This document shows, one piece after another, positions 20,026 through 30,815 of a DNA stretch of 64,000 bases (position 1 is its first letter; every line of letters starts with the position of its first letter). A program made the translations under genes and the position numbers. The DNA lies in assembly GCA_023548195.1 (NCBI GenBank), contig JAJHZJ010000751.1:186001-250000 (forward strand), written 5' to 3'. Under the pieces are notes generated by a model, which saw nothing but the letters and a program-made list of their open reading frames with translations, was not told the origin of the DNA and made no database searches. This stretch comes from Bettongia penicillata ogilbyi (lineage: Eukaryota; Chordata; Mammalia; Diprotodontia; Potoroidae).

Positions 20026-21058
20026 GAAGAAGCATGAAAAAGGAAACAGCAAAGAGAAGTCTTAAGGGATTTGCCAGAAGTGAACTGTTTACATTCATAC
20101 AGAGAAAGACAATATTTCTAACTCTTAAAACTTTTCAGTATCTGGGTAGTGGGACCACACATACACATGTACACGCATGCACACACATACACACATGCAC
20201 ACACATACAGAGATAGAGAGCACAGATTGAACTGAATAGGATGGGACCATACCTTAAAAGAAACTAAGGTAAATGGTGAGAGAGAAATGTAGGGGGAGCA
20301 AAGAGAGGGAAAGGGAAGGGGGTAACTATATGTCATTTAAGAGGCAGGCAGGTAGGGGTTTTTCATAGTGGAGGGAAAAAGAGGAGAGCTGAGAAAAAAA
20401 AAACAACAAGTAGTTTACCCTCATCACATTTGACTAAACGAAGGAGTGAAATGCACACTCATTTTGGTATGAAAACCTATCTTACAGTATAAGAAAGTGG
20501 AGGAGAAGGAGATATTGCAAGGGAGGGGATGATGGAGGGGAGGGCAAAGGGAGGAGGGAGAAATTTGAAGTCAACACTTGGGGAGGGACAGGATCAAGAG
20601 ACAGAAGAGAAACAATGAGGGGCAGGTTAGGAGGGATGGTAATCCAGTTAGTCTTACACAACACGACTATCAGGGAGGTCATTTGCAAAACTACACAGAG
20701 AGAGCCTATATTGAATTGCCTGCCGTCCCAAAGGGAATGGGTGGGGAGGGAGGGATGGGGAGAATTTGGAACTCAAAGTTTTAGGAACAACTGCTTAGTA
20801 TTGTTCTTGCTACTAGGAAATAACAAATACAGTTAATGAGGAATAGAAAGTCATCTGGCCCTACAGGAGAAAAGGGAAGATGGGGACAAGAGAAGGGAGG
20901 AAGGATAGAACAGAGGGCAGATTGGTGATAGGGGAAATTAGAATGCTCGGTGTATTGGGGTGGGGGGAGGGGATAAATGGGGAGAAAATTTGGAACCGAA
21001 AATTTTGTGAAAATGATTGTAAAAAGTTAAATATATAAATTTATATTAAAAATAAATA
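20026..21058 (+). other. 3' region of the ORF1-only element
   Basis: Purine-rich non-coding segment containing a CA microsatellite (20153-20216) and two similar blocks of the L1 3' end type: GGGAGAATTTGGAACTCAAAG (20757-20778) and GGGGAGAAAATTTGGAACCG (about 20980-20999), the second followed by AAAATTTTGTGAAAATG and an A/T tail. The repeat of this block suggests that two L1-type 3' ends were joined in the ancestor. Frames here (for example 20578-20836) are by-products of purine-rich sequence. Confidence 0.7.
20153..20216. repeat. CA microsatellite in the element 3' region
   Basis: CACACATACACATGTACACGC and further CA/CATG units. Same position as the CA array at 55158 in a sister copy. Confidence 0.9.
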
Positions 21059-21065
21059 GTGAAAA

Positions 21066-21258
21066 AATTAAAAAAGTATCTCCAACATACACATAAATCT
21101 GTGCATGAATATGTATGTGTGTGTAAATATGTACATTTGTGTGTATATGTGTGTATATACACACAAGCATTTACATGTATATGTATTTATATACATACAC
21201 AAACATATACATATATGTCTGTATTCTCATACATAGGTATGTGTATACTATATACATA
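21066..21258. repeat. TG/TA/CA microsatellite
   Basis: Imperfect dinucleotide array next to the composite's 3' end; contains CATACACAAACATATACATA-like and TGTGTGTATATG-like stretches. Confidence 0.85.
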
Positions 21259-21512
21259 GGGACAGTTAGGTGGCACAGAGGATAGTGCTCTAGTCAAGAA
21301 GACTCATTTTGCCGAGTTCAAATCTGACTTCAGACAGTTACTAGCTTTGTGACCATGGGTAAGTCATTTAACCCTGTTTACCTACTTTAACCCAGTTCTT
21401 CATCTGTGAAATGAACAGGAGAAGGAAATACAAATCACTCCAATGTCTTTGCCAAGAAAACCCTAAATGAAGTCTCAAAGAGTTGAACATGATTGAAAAA
21501 CATCTAAATAGC
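21259..21512 (+). repeat. Marsupial tRNA-derived SINE, nearly complete
   Basis: GGGACAGTTAGGTGGCACAG, AGTTCAAATCTGACTTCAGAC (B box), GACCATGGGTAAGTCATTTAACC, GAAAGGAAATAC-like body and GTTGAACATGATTGAAAAAC tail. Confidence 0.88.
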
Positions 21513-21856
21513 ACCAAAATATTATATACATATAAGGATTACATACAAATTTACATATATGTATATATGTGTTGAGGCTCACATGGCATAATGGATGAAA
21601 ATTATTTTACAAACTTTGAAACATTATATAAATGATGGTTAACATCATCGTCATTGGCATCAGTGCTACTAATATTGTTATTAACGTGCATTTACCAGGC
21701 CTCTCTAGTCTTTTAATGATTTCATTCTATGTTCCTTCTTTGCCACTCTTCCTTATGAGGTCAGGCAATGTTTGCAGAGTAATACAGGGTTGGGTTAATA
21801 CATATCCAGTCCCCTGGCAGGAAAAAAATTTATGTGTGCATGTGTATATATGGATG

Positions 21857-21857
<1 letters not shown>

Positions 21858-21905
<48 letters not shown>

Positions 21906-21906
21906 G
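21858..21906. repeat. (CA)n microsatellite, about 20 units
   Basis: Uninterrupted CA run 21860-21898, then TATATATG. Confidence 0.95.
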
Positions 21907-21949
21907 TGATGGAATGTTGTGCTTTGAACCAATAGGAAGACTCAAGTGG

Positions 21950-22150
21950 ACCGAAGTTCCTTAGGTTTCTTTCACAGTTTCCTCATATATAATATGAACA
22001 TAATAGTATCAACTGCATTCTAGGGTTGATGCAAGAGTAAAATGAGAACAATTGCATATATTCTGTGGACATTCCATATATATATATATATACTTTTATA
22101 TATTATTTTCATTGTTATTGTTGTTTTAGATTATATGGAGAATAGCAAAT
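21950..22150 (+). repeat. MIR fragment with TA run
   Basis: CACAGTTTCCTCATATATAATATGAACATAATAG, GGGTTGATGCAAGAGTAAAATG and TATTATTTTCATTGTTATTG fit the 3' half of MIR ('cagtttcctcatctgtaaaatg ... gggttgttgtgagg ... ctattattatta'). A (TA)8 lies at 22077-22092. Confidence 0.65.
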
Positions 22151-23265
22151 TTTTATAAAACTGGATTTATATGATGAAATTAGATTATAAAATATTTTAA
22201 ATGTCAGAGGATTTTATATTTAACCTTCAAGGTAATTGGTAGCCACTCAAGTTTACAGAGCAGGAAGGATGAGAAGGTGTGATGTATTTTTGAAAATTCA
22301 CTTTGATATCGGGAAGGTAGATGGATTGAAGTAGAGAGAAACAGGCAATCAAGGAGACTAACCAGTAGGTTACTGAAATATAGGATAAAGGGTATGATGG
22401 CCATTAAAAGGGTGGTAGCTATGTGAATGGAAAGAATGTAACATATAATAGCAATTGTGAAGATAAAAACTGCAAGACTCAACAAAAGATAGTTTATGTG
22501 AGGGGTGATGACACTGAAATTGTGATCCTGGATGACTAGTGGAATCGTGGTGCCATTGTTAATAATAATGAAGCTGGGAAGAGGGAGGATTTACAAGAAA
22601 AGAGAAAGGAAAAGCCAAAGGAAAAATCTAGCTTTATTGAACACATTGAGTTTAAGATGTCTATGGGACATCTAATTTGAGCTATCCAAAAGTAAATAAA
22701 TAAACAAAATAATAGATGACGATATGGCATTAAAGCAAAGGAAAGAAATTATGGCTAAATATAAATACCTGAAAATCATCTTTGCAGACATAATATTTGA
22801 AATCTTGGAGAGTTATGGAATCATTTGTTGAGATAAAATAAAGGCGAATGAGAAGATGGCCCAAGACAGAATTTTAGGGATCCTTAACAGTATAAGTTTT
22901 GAACTAGGTGAAGATTCATCAAGGAGGTCAAAGAAGGATAAAATGTTAGAGAGAAAGGAATATATCTATATGGTGGAATTGATTAACAATTGTCAAAGGC
23001 TTCAGAGATCTCAAGAAAAATGAGGAAGAAAGGGCCATTCTACTTGACAATAGTTATCATGGGTAAGTTTGAAGAAAACGATTTCATTTGAACAGTCAGG
23101 TCAGAAAGCTTATAGTGCAGAGGTTTTACAGTGTATGAGAAGGAAAGAAGTGGAGATATTTAGTGTTTAGTGCTTTTTAAAGGAGTTTAGCTAAGTAAGA
23201 AAGATATACCATGATAGTTCCTGGGGATGGATGGATGAGCTGAGGACTATTAAATGATATAATAT
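22150..23265 (-). mobile_element. L2-clade LINE remnant, antisense (reverse transcriptase region)
   Basis: The minus strand carries decayed motifs of a CR1/L2-clade reverse transcriptase. At 23010-22990 it reads ..LEISEAFDN (family LLDLSAAFDTV, the metal-site block), and at about 22545-22515 TIPLVIQDHNFSVI (family LPVxxARNLGVIL). The plus-strand words (GCCACTCAAGTTTACAGAGC, GGCAATCAAGGAGACTAACC, GGATGACTAGTGGAATCGTGG, CAAAGGCTTCAGAGATCTC) are the well-known antisense form of this ancient mammalian repeat. No long frame survives. Confidence 0.72.
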
Positions 23266-24094
23266 TAAAAGCAGCTTGCATAAAACCACAAATAATCATT
23301 CAAACCTCCTCCAAACCAGTCCAAGGAGGGTTTTGGGGAAATAAAAGTTATAAAGAATTAAACCCTGATAAAAAAAGGAAGAAAGATGTTGATTACATGT
23401 CATCCTACTGTCACAACTGCTAACTTACCTTAGTGCTTAACTACAGACTACTACCACTCCAATACATGATCCATTATTTTTTTACTCTTTGGTACAATCA
23501 CAGATCCAGTAGAAGTGTCTCACTCATACCTCTCCAACTTCCCTCTGTGATGACACAAAACTTAGACAGTCCCTTCCTCCAGGCCCCTGGAACACCAAAG
23601 CAAACTACATTCTTCTCAAAGACTACAAATAGGCTTTCTAGTCCCAGGACTGCTTCAGAGATCTTTCAAATCTCTGTGATATTGTATGTTAGCTATAATA
23701 ATTTTTAGTACATGCTCAGATAACTTGACACATTTTGAAATCTTTTCTAATAAAACTTCATTTTTTCTTCATTTAAGCTGGCAATTGTGATGTCCATTTT
23801 TGTCTCTAGGGAGCCAATCCAACTCCCTTGGTTTATTCAGTACAGGACAACAGCTAACCGTAAGACAGTAACTTTTGATCACTTCTGGCTTTAGCATGAT
23901 TTAGAATAGTTTCCTGACATAAAAAAAGCAGAAGAAAGAAAAGAATAATAAATCCTATTATCAATTCTCTGAGCTTCTCCATCCCTGTAGGACTTTTTTT
24001 AATGATACTTCACTTCTGCAAATGATATATTGACAAATATTGCTAGAGTTTAAATATTTCTGAGAGAGCAATTCTTCACTCCCTGCTGTTTACA
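23266..24094. other. Unique DNA, no recognised feature
   Basis: No repeat or coding signal recognised; short frames only. Confidence 0.45.
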
Positions 24095-24560
24095 AGTAAA
24101 ACACTGTCTACAAATAATCCATTACATTAGCTGTCCTCTTTATCATAAAGCCATGTTGAATACTTGTAACATTTATAAAAAGACACCAACTGATTGCAAG
24201 ATGAGCGTTACCCTTGAGCAAATTATGAACACATTTATTTCAGTCTTCTGCGTTTGAAACTAATTTTCTGGTAATATCAAAAGTGTTCATAGAATTAATT
24301 TCCTGTCAGTTCAGCAGTATTCAAGTGAATATTTTATGATTTTGCATTAGCTGTATTTGTCTAGAGTTGTGACATGATCGAGCCATTCTCTGAGGGAAAC
24401 ACATTAATAATTAAGCTCTGTCCAATGCGAAACGCTAAAGATGACAGCATAATTGTACATTTGCAGAGGCCGTTTCACAAGGCAGAGACGGAGAATTGCC
24501 CTGCCGCCATTTAAATGTCAATTTAGGATTTCTTTGCTAAAATTAAAGCAGTACTACAGG
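24095..24560. other. Repeat-free island, candidate conserved non-coding element
   Basis: About 465 bases free of microsatellites and repeats, with retained CpGs (GATCGAGCC, AATGCGAAACGC, GAGACGGAG, TGCCGCCATTTAAATG) and homeodomain-like cores (ACATTAATAATTAAGC at 24402-24417). A GCCGCCATTTAA word at 24501-24512 resembles a YY1-type core. Enhancer-like texture; no coding frame. Confidence 0.42.
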
Positions 24561-24976
24561 GGAAAAAAGAAAGAAGAAAGAGAAACCGGTGTCAAATCTA
24601 GATAATGCTTCTCTTGTTTTCTCTTTACTTTCAAAATGTGGACTAAATGAAAATAGGACTGCCCCCTCCCCAAACTCTCCTTGCTGAATATGCTGAATAA
24701 GTGTCAGGTAGAAGTTCTCTTGTTGGCAATGGAATATTCTGAATAGCACTGTTTAAAAGATAAATATTAATGGATGAAGTCTAGTCAAAGTACTTCAGAG
24801 CAAGCATTGATTAACTTCAACCTTGTGTCCAGTGTGCCAGACAACTTTTGGTGTATTTTAAGATATCTACCAACTTACCAAGGAAATCCTGGTGTGTAAA
24901 TTACTCAATGTATTCATATTTCTTTTTCTGTTGTTAAAGCCTAACATGACTGGGCTTTGAATTGAGATATCTCATA
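24561..24976. other. Unique DNA, no recognised feature
   Basis: Flank of the island above; nothing recognised. Confidence 0.45.
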
Positions 24977-24977
24977 A

Positions 24978-25072
24978 TATACATACATACATATGTGTAT
25001 ATATATACATATTTTATATATAGTATGTATATGTGTATGTATATATGTGTGTGTGTATGTGTGTATGGGTAT
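24978..25072. repeat. TA/TG microsatellite
   Basis: ATACATACATACATATGTGTA-type array passing into TGTGTGTGTATG units. Confidence 0.9.
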
Positions 25073-25385
25073 AGGGGGACAGGGTACAGCACTTATGCTA
25101 TATTCACTTTATCTTGACTGATGAAATGCCTTAGGGACATACTAAAAACTGTACCTGTATGGCAACAACTTAAAATTTCAAGTATCACATATTATTCCAA
25201 AGTAATTTGGGTTGGAAATTTTTACTGAAGAATAAAACAGTTACATTTTTGAAGTAGTTTTGGTACATTTGGAAGTGAAAAGTAATGAGGATGCCAAATT
25301 TAATTGTATTACTTTCCTGAGCTAGAACCCTTAATGTACTCACAGTGTCTCAAGGTAGAAACAGAAACTCAGCAATTTATGCTTT

Positions 25386-25402
25386 AAAACTTCACTGTCT
25401 GG
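25386..25402 (+). repeat. Target-site duplication, left copy (L1 at 25403)
   Basis: AAAACTTCACTGTCTGG here versus AAAACTTTATTATCTGG at 32634-32650: 14 of 17 identical, the three differences all transitions. It brackets the L1 with its two later insertions. Confidence 0.7.
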
Positions 25403-26431
25403 GAGGTGGAGCCAAGATGGCACAACAAAAGCAAAGATTTGCTTGAGTTTTGCCCAAATCCCTCCAAATACTTTTAAATAATGACTAGACAAATTCTAAG
25501 ATGAGATAAGAATACAGTTCAACTCAGGCACAAACCAGGCCCCAACAAACCAGGAGCAGGCCTCAGGGTGACTGAATCAGTGGCAGCAATAGTGGATTCC
25601 TTAGCTTTCATTTAACAAATGGTAAGGGTATTTTACAACAGGTTAGAAGGAAATTTACAGGGGTCCCTTTGGCACCAGGGGCAGGACTCTGTTTCATTGC
25701 CTGTACTTGGATCTGGGTTGCAGTCATGTGTCTTAGCCTCAGTACAAGGAGAAGCATTAGCACAGCAGAGATTGTGACCACAGGGGAGCAGGGACTCTGG
25801 TCACAGTTTCAAGGTTGAAAATTGCTTGTCATCACTTGCAAATCAGTGCACAGTATAAGACAGGAGTAAATACACCTCTCACTAAATCACACCACACTGG
25901 TAGAGCCAAAAACTTACAATTCCCCAGAATTACCTCTGAAAACAGTGGAACACACAAAACAGTGGACCTTGGGATAGTGTCCCCTCCACTTGGGAAGCAG
26001 AGTTTAGCAAACAGTTAAAAGTTAAGAAATAGGTTAGAAAATGAGCAAATGACAGAAAAAAAATCTGACCATAGAAAGTTACTGGGAAGATCAAACCGAC
26101 ACTCAGAAGACAACAAAATCAAAATTCCTGCATATAAAATCTCAAAGAAAACAAAATGTGAATTGGTCTCAGACCATGGAAGAGCTCAAAAAGAATTTTC
26201 AAAATCAAGTAAGAAAACTAGAGGAAGAATTGGGAAGGGAAATGAGTGGGATGCAAGAAAATAATGAAAAATGAGTCAACAACTTGGTAAAAGAGGCACA
26301 AAAACACTGAAGAAAATATCAATTTAAATTAAAAAAAAAAACTGAATAGGCCATATGGTAAGAGTTAGAAAAATCCAATGAGGAGAAGAATGCTGTGAAA
26401 AGCAGAATTGCCCGAATGGAAAAATCTGTAC

Positions 26432-26446
26432 AAAAATGCACTGAAG
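26432..26446 (+). repeat. Target-site duplication, left copy (YWHAQ retrocopy)
   Basis: AAAAATGCACTGAAG; right copy AAAAATTCACTGAAG at 28089-28103, one mismatch in 15. The sequence is part of the L1 ORF1 coiled-coil coding region. Confidence 0.85.
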
Positions 26447-28088
26447 AGAGAGGTGTTTAAGGGAAAGCTTTTCGAGGACTCCTGACCTGGGTTGATTCTC
26501 TCCTGTCCCTGCCTTGGTGCCACTTCTCCATCTCCCAGGAGCCTCGCTGCTGCCACTGCTGCCACTGCCCCCATGCCCACCTGAACCCTGCCCAACATGG
26601 AGAAGATTGAGATGACCCAGAAGGCCAAGCTAGCAGGGAGAAAGTAGAGTGTGAGCAAAGATCCATTTACACCACCACCCTAGTTTTTAATAGCCAATGC
26701 GACTAATCCAGAGAGCAAGGCCTTCTATCTGAAAATGAAGGGAGACTACTTCCATTACCTTGCTGAAGTAGTATGTGGCCATGACCAAAAACAAACAATA
26801 GATAATTCCCAAGAAGCTTATCAATAAGTTTTTCACATCAGCAACAAAAAGATTCACCTGGGGCTAGCTCTTAACTTTTCTGTATTTTACTATGAGATCC
26901 TTAATAACCCAGAGCTTGCCTGCACATTGGCCAAAATGGCTTTCGATGAGGCTATTGCAGAACTTGATACACCAAAGGAAGATTCCTACAAAGACAATAC
27001 CCTTGCTTAGAGACAACCTAACATCAGATAATGCAGGCAAAGAATGTGATGCTGCAGAAGGTGAAGAAAATTGAAATGGATCCAGGGTGTCATCTTCTTT
27101 TCTCTCTAGAAACGTTTTTACACATCTCCATTGCTTACGGTTCCACTTGGATTTTCTGTAGCAAAGAGAACCCACCCATGTATATGGAAATCTATCGTTT
27201 ATGGTCTTTTCACACCGCAGCTTTGGAAAACTCCATTCTTTGATTTGTGTTTGTCCTGGCCTTCCTGGTGTGCAGTTATTGCTGTAGAAAAGTATTAATA
27301 GCTTTATTTCATATAAATATAAGTATCTTCCAAACACTTATGTAGAGGACTAAAGTGTATCTAGTATTTAAAAATCTGAACCAGTTCTGCAAGAGATCTT
27401 GTTTTCTATTACAGTGAAGATATGAAAATGTAGTAAAATGCAACTCAACTGTTTTACATAACTTCCCCCACCTCCTATCCTATCATTTCTACCATATTTT
27501 CGAGGGTTTTTCTTTCACCGAACAGCTCATGTGCTCTTATATGTTCCTTTTAAGGAGGAATCTTGGAAGTATTGGGTCAAATGGAAACAAGTTTGACATT
27601 TTAGAGTTAGGGATCACAAATTGAAATATGCCTTCTGTAAAATAAGTCCTGTGACAGCATGAAGTTTTCTTACTCTTCAGTTGCTGTGGTTTTATTTGAC
27701 AATTTCCCTTTCTCAATAAAAAGTTCACTCACAGTCCTGCCTTTGTAGTTCTTGTGTCCACTTTATTAATAGAAGTAGCATGTAACTACCAGAATACAAA
27801 TGTTGCTTTTTGATAAATTAAAGTGCATGTCATTTCTTAATACACTAGCCTGGGGAAAACCGTTGGAAATATATGAGTCCAGGCCCAACATTTCTAGTAC
27901 TTTTCCATGCAGATTTGTGCACATGTGAGAGGGTTTCATGACTGTCAAATGATCATTACTTAGAAAGTTTTGACCACTATTGTGTGTTCCTAATTACTGA
28001 TTGTAGTCCCAAAAAAGCCTTGTGAAAATGTTATGCCCTATGTAACAGCAAAGTAACATAAAATAAAATTATATTTTATAAACACCCC
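26447..28088 (+). pseudogene. YWHAQ: Processed pseudogene of 14-3-3 theta (YWHAQ)
   Basis: Intronless copy of a 14-3-3 mRNA, an adaptor protein that binds phosphoserine motifs. A GC-rich 5' UTR precedes ATG 26597 (MEKIEMTQKAKLAG). Most of the N-terminal half is deleted; the frame picks up at the middle ([20 protein letters not shown], then a region with gaps), then [20 protein letters not shown] and [11 protein letters not shown], and ends DNLTSDNAGKECDAAEGEEN-stop at 27072-27074. The C-terminal CDAAEG-EN tail is that of the theta/tau isoform. Stops, frameshifts and small deletions (after KDNTL) exclude function. About 1 kb of 3' UTR follows, ending near an AATAAA-like signal (28063). A 15-base direct repeat flanks the copy, so it was made by L1 machinery and landed in L1 ORF1. 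Confidence 0.9.
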
Positions 28089-28103
28089 AAAAATTCACTG
28101 AAG
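28089..28103 (+). repeat. Target-site duplication, right copy (YWHAQ retrocopy)
   Basis: AAAAATTCACTGAAG, pairing with 26432-26446. The poly(A) tail before it has decayed to A/T-rich sequence. Confidence 0.85.
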
Positions 28104-29300
28104 GAAGAATTCCTTAAAAAGTATAATTGGCCAAATGGAAAAGGAGGTACAAAAGCTTACCAAAGTAAGTAATTTCTTAAAGTTTAAAATTGGAGAAGCA
28201 GAAGTTAATGACTTTATAAGACTCAAGATACCATCAAAAAATCAAAATAATGGGAAAAAATAGAAGGAAATGTGAATTGCGTCACTGGAAAAATTAACTG
28301 ATCTGTAAAACTGATGAAGGGAAGATAATTGAAGAATTATTCAACTACATGAAAAAGTCAAGATTAAAAAAGAACCCAGATATCATCTTTCAAGAAAATA
28401 TTAAGAAAAGCTGCCCTGATATTCTAGAAGCAAAGAGTAAAATAGAAATTATCTATTGATTGCCTCCTGAAAGATCCCCAAAACAAAAGGTCCCTGGAAT
28501 ATTATAGCCAAATTCTACAGCTCCCAGTTCAAGGAGAAGATGCTGTAAGTAGTCAAAAAGAAACAATTCAAATATCATAGAACCACAGACAGGATAATGC
28601 AAGATTTAGGAACTTCTTCCTTAAATGATCAGAGGGTTGGGAATATGATATTGCAGGGGACAAAAGAGCTAAAATTACAGCCAAGAATCACCTACCCAGG
28701 AAAACTAAGAGTGATTAACAAAGAGGGAATAGAAAATTTGACTTTCAAATACAAGATGCAAATGAAACAATGAATGGTATACAGGAAAGAGAAATCATTA
28801 GGGATTTGATAAAATTAAACTGTTTGTATTCCCATATGGGACAATGATACAACTCCTCTTTTTCTCATTGTTAAGTTAGAGTTAGAGTTAGAAAGAGTAT
28901 ACATAGAAAGCAGAAATGTGATTTGAATGTGATGCTATGATTATCTTTAAAAATTAAATTAATTAAGGGATAAGAAAGAAGTATGTACTGCGAGAAGGGG
29001 AAAGGAAAAGGCATGATAGATGAATTATCAGACATAAAAGAGACCTGAAAGAAGCTTTATAGTGTAGAGGAAACTGGGAGAAGCAGGGAAGGGAGCACAT
29101 AAGACTTACTCCTATAGGAAATGGTGCAAAGACAGAATAAAACACATAATCACTTAGGGATAGAAATCTATCTTACTGTACAGGAAGCTAGGAAGAGAAA
29201 AGGATAAGAGAAGTAGGTGGTAAGTACTGATAGAATGGAGGACAATTTAGGGGAGGTAAAATTAAAAGCAAAACACTTTTGTAAATGGACAGGATAAAAG

Positions 29301-29377
<77 letters not shown>

Positions 29378-29442
29378 GAGAGACAGACAGAGACAGAGAG
29401 ACAGAGAGAGAGACAAAAGAGAGATAAAGAGACAGAGAAAAG
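29301..29442. repeat. (GA)n and GACA/GAGA array
   Basis: Pure GA from about 29303 to 29370, then GACAGA-type units. Lies in the L1 inter-ORF region. It produces the long SLSLSL minus-strand frames, which are not genes. Confidence 0.95.
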
Positions 29443-29478
29443 AAGATGATGATGATGATGATAATGATGATGATGATG
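29443..29478. repeat. (GAT)n microsatellite
   Basis: About 12 GAT/AAT triplets following the GA array. Confidence 0.9.
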
Positions 29479-29574
29479 GTGAGTTAATGGGATAGAAATA
29501 CCGAGTTGGTAGCAATTACTGTGGAAAAAAAATTCATTGAGTTTCTCTGATAACGACTTCATTTCTCAAATACA

Positions 29575-30119
29575 TGGGAAAGTGAGGCAAATTTATAGAA
29601 ATAAGACCCACTCCTCAATACACAAATAGTCAAAGGATATGAACAGGCAGTTTTCAGGCAAAGAAATCAAAACTATCTATACACATATAAAAATGTTCTG
29701 GGTCACTATTGATGAGAGAAGTACAAATTAAACAAATCTGAACTATGATTTCACACATGTTATATTGGCTAATATGTCAAAAAAGGAAAATGAGAAATGT
29801 TGGAGGGGATATGGGAAAATTAAAACACTAATGTACTATTGGTGAAGTTGTAGACTGAATCAAACATTTTGGGAAACAATTTGGATTTGTGCTCAAAGGA
29901 CCATAAAATCATACATACTGTTGAATCAAGCAATGCCACTATGAGGTCTGCATTGCAAAGAGATTTTTTTACAAATGGAAAAGAACCTGCGTGGACAAAA
30001 ATATTTATAGCATTTCTTTTAGTAGTGGCAAAGAATTAGAAATGGAGGAGGTATCCACCAATTAGGGAATGACTGAATAAGTTTCTGTATATGATAGCAA
30101 TGTAATACTACTATGCTTT
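29575..30119 (+). pseudogene. L1 ORF2 C-terminal remnant
   Basis: Homologous to 62660-63200 of the sense L1 nearby: blocks for HSSIHKXSKDMNRQFSGKEI-like sequence (AGTCAAAGGATATGAACAGG), the region before the ORF2 cysteine-rich end (AAATGTTGGAGGGGATATGG), and CCAATTAGGGAATGACTGAA. Translation is heavily broken. It continues after the nested element at 32184. It shows the parent L1 lost its endonuclease and reverse transcriptase but kept the ORF2 3' end. Confidence 0.75.
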
Positions 30120-30135
30120 AAGAAATGATGAGCAT
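30120..30135 (+). repeat. Target-site duplication, left copy (HAL1-like at 30136)
   Basis: AAGAAATGATGAGCAT, identical to 32167-32182. Perfect 16-base repeat, indicating the youngest clearly dated insertion in the window. Confidence 0.95.
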
Positions 30136-30815
30136 GGGGGGAGGAGCCAAGATGGCAGAGTAGAAAGACTCACATATGCTAGCTCTGAACCCACAGTCCA
30201 AAAATTTTCTGAAAAAAGAACTCCCCACAAATTCTGGAGCACTGCAAGCTGCGCAGAAACACAGTAGAAGAGATTTCTGTTCCAGAGAGCCCTGGAAAGC
30301 CGTCCCCAGGGGTCCGTTGTGCTCCGGACGTGGAGCCCAGCCTTGCACTGCCCTGGCCACATGGCCCCAGAGGAGAAGATCCAAGCAGGCTTAAGGGACG
30401 GAATCTCCAGTGGCCATGAAGGTCCCTCCACTCACAGGTGCTACAGGTCAGTGAGAGAGACTTCTGGTCTGGCTGAGAGGGGAGCGGGGTGTCTCCATAA
30501 CTCAGGCTCCCTCGGGAGGCAGCAGCGGAGGTAGTAGCAGAGGCACTGCGGCCCAGGGCTCCCCAAGCAGACAGGAGCTCCATGGTTGAAGGTCTCTGCA
30601 TAAACCCCCTGAGGGAACTGAGCCTGGGAGGCGGCCCTGCCCCCACCTGAGCACCAGAACTTAAGCTCACATTGAATAACAGCCATGCCCACAATTGAAA
30701 GCCCCTAGGTTGGGGAGCAGCATTTGAATCTCAGACCCCAAGCACTAGCTGGGCAGATCTAGAGGTGAGGCGGGGGTGGAGAGGAATCTCAGAAGTCAAG
30801 TAACTGGCTGGGAAA
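30136..30815 (+). promoter_or_regulatory. 5' UTR of the HAL1-like element
   Basis: CCAAGATGGC box at the 5' end (YY1-like), GC-rich body, one copy of the 71-base monomer (about 30590-30655). Several minus- and plus-strand frames here (for example 30694-30179) are not genes: the same region in sister copies keeps none of them in frame. Confidence 0.6.

Larger units (their letters stand above)
18070..21058 (+). mobile_element. HAL1-like (ORF1-only) L1 derivative, full length (inner half of the composite)
   Basis: Begins GGGGGGCAGAGTCAAGATGG CGGAGGAG, has a CpG-rich 5' UTR with a three-unit 71-72 base tandem repeat, ORF1 (18925-20025) and about 1030 bases of 3' region ending in GAAAATTTGGAACCG, AAAATTTTGTGAAAATG and an A/T-rich tail. 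No ORF2. At the 3' side, ATCTCCAACATA (about 21079-21090) repeats a string lying upstream of the outer element (17148-17159), so the duplication appears to flank the whole composite rather than the inner element alone. Confidence 0.85.
26041..28775 (+). pseudogene. L1 ORF1 remnant, split by a processed pseudogene
   Basis: ATG 26041 with a stop at codon 4, then in frame NLTIESYWEDQ (the family's N-terminal motif), MEELKKNFQNQVRKLEEELG and the start of the coiled coil. The YWHAQ retrocopy occupies 26447-28088. ORF1 resumes at 28104 with KEEFLKKYNWPNGK-like coiled-coil sequence, an RRM-like region (about 28290-28490) and a C-terminal domain (IMQDLGTSSLNDQRVG-like, then ITYPGKLRV-like) ending KFDFQIQDANE near 28775. 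Several stops and frameshifts; older than the HAL1-like copies. Confidence 0.8.

Noticed and set aside
26597..27074. Functional 14-3-3 gene
   Set aside because: Much of the coding region is deleted; stops and frameshifts; flanking target repeats show it is a retrocopy.
29168..29562. Minus-strand frames with long SLSLSL runs
   Set aside because: Direct translation of the GA microsatellite.
30111..30694. 171-codon minus-strand frame
   Set aside because: Also within a 5' UTR of the ORF1-only element and not preserved in the related copy at 17179-17855 at the same length.
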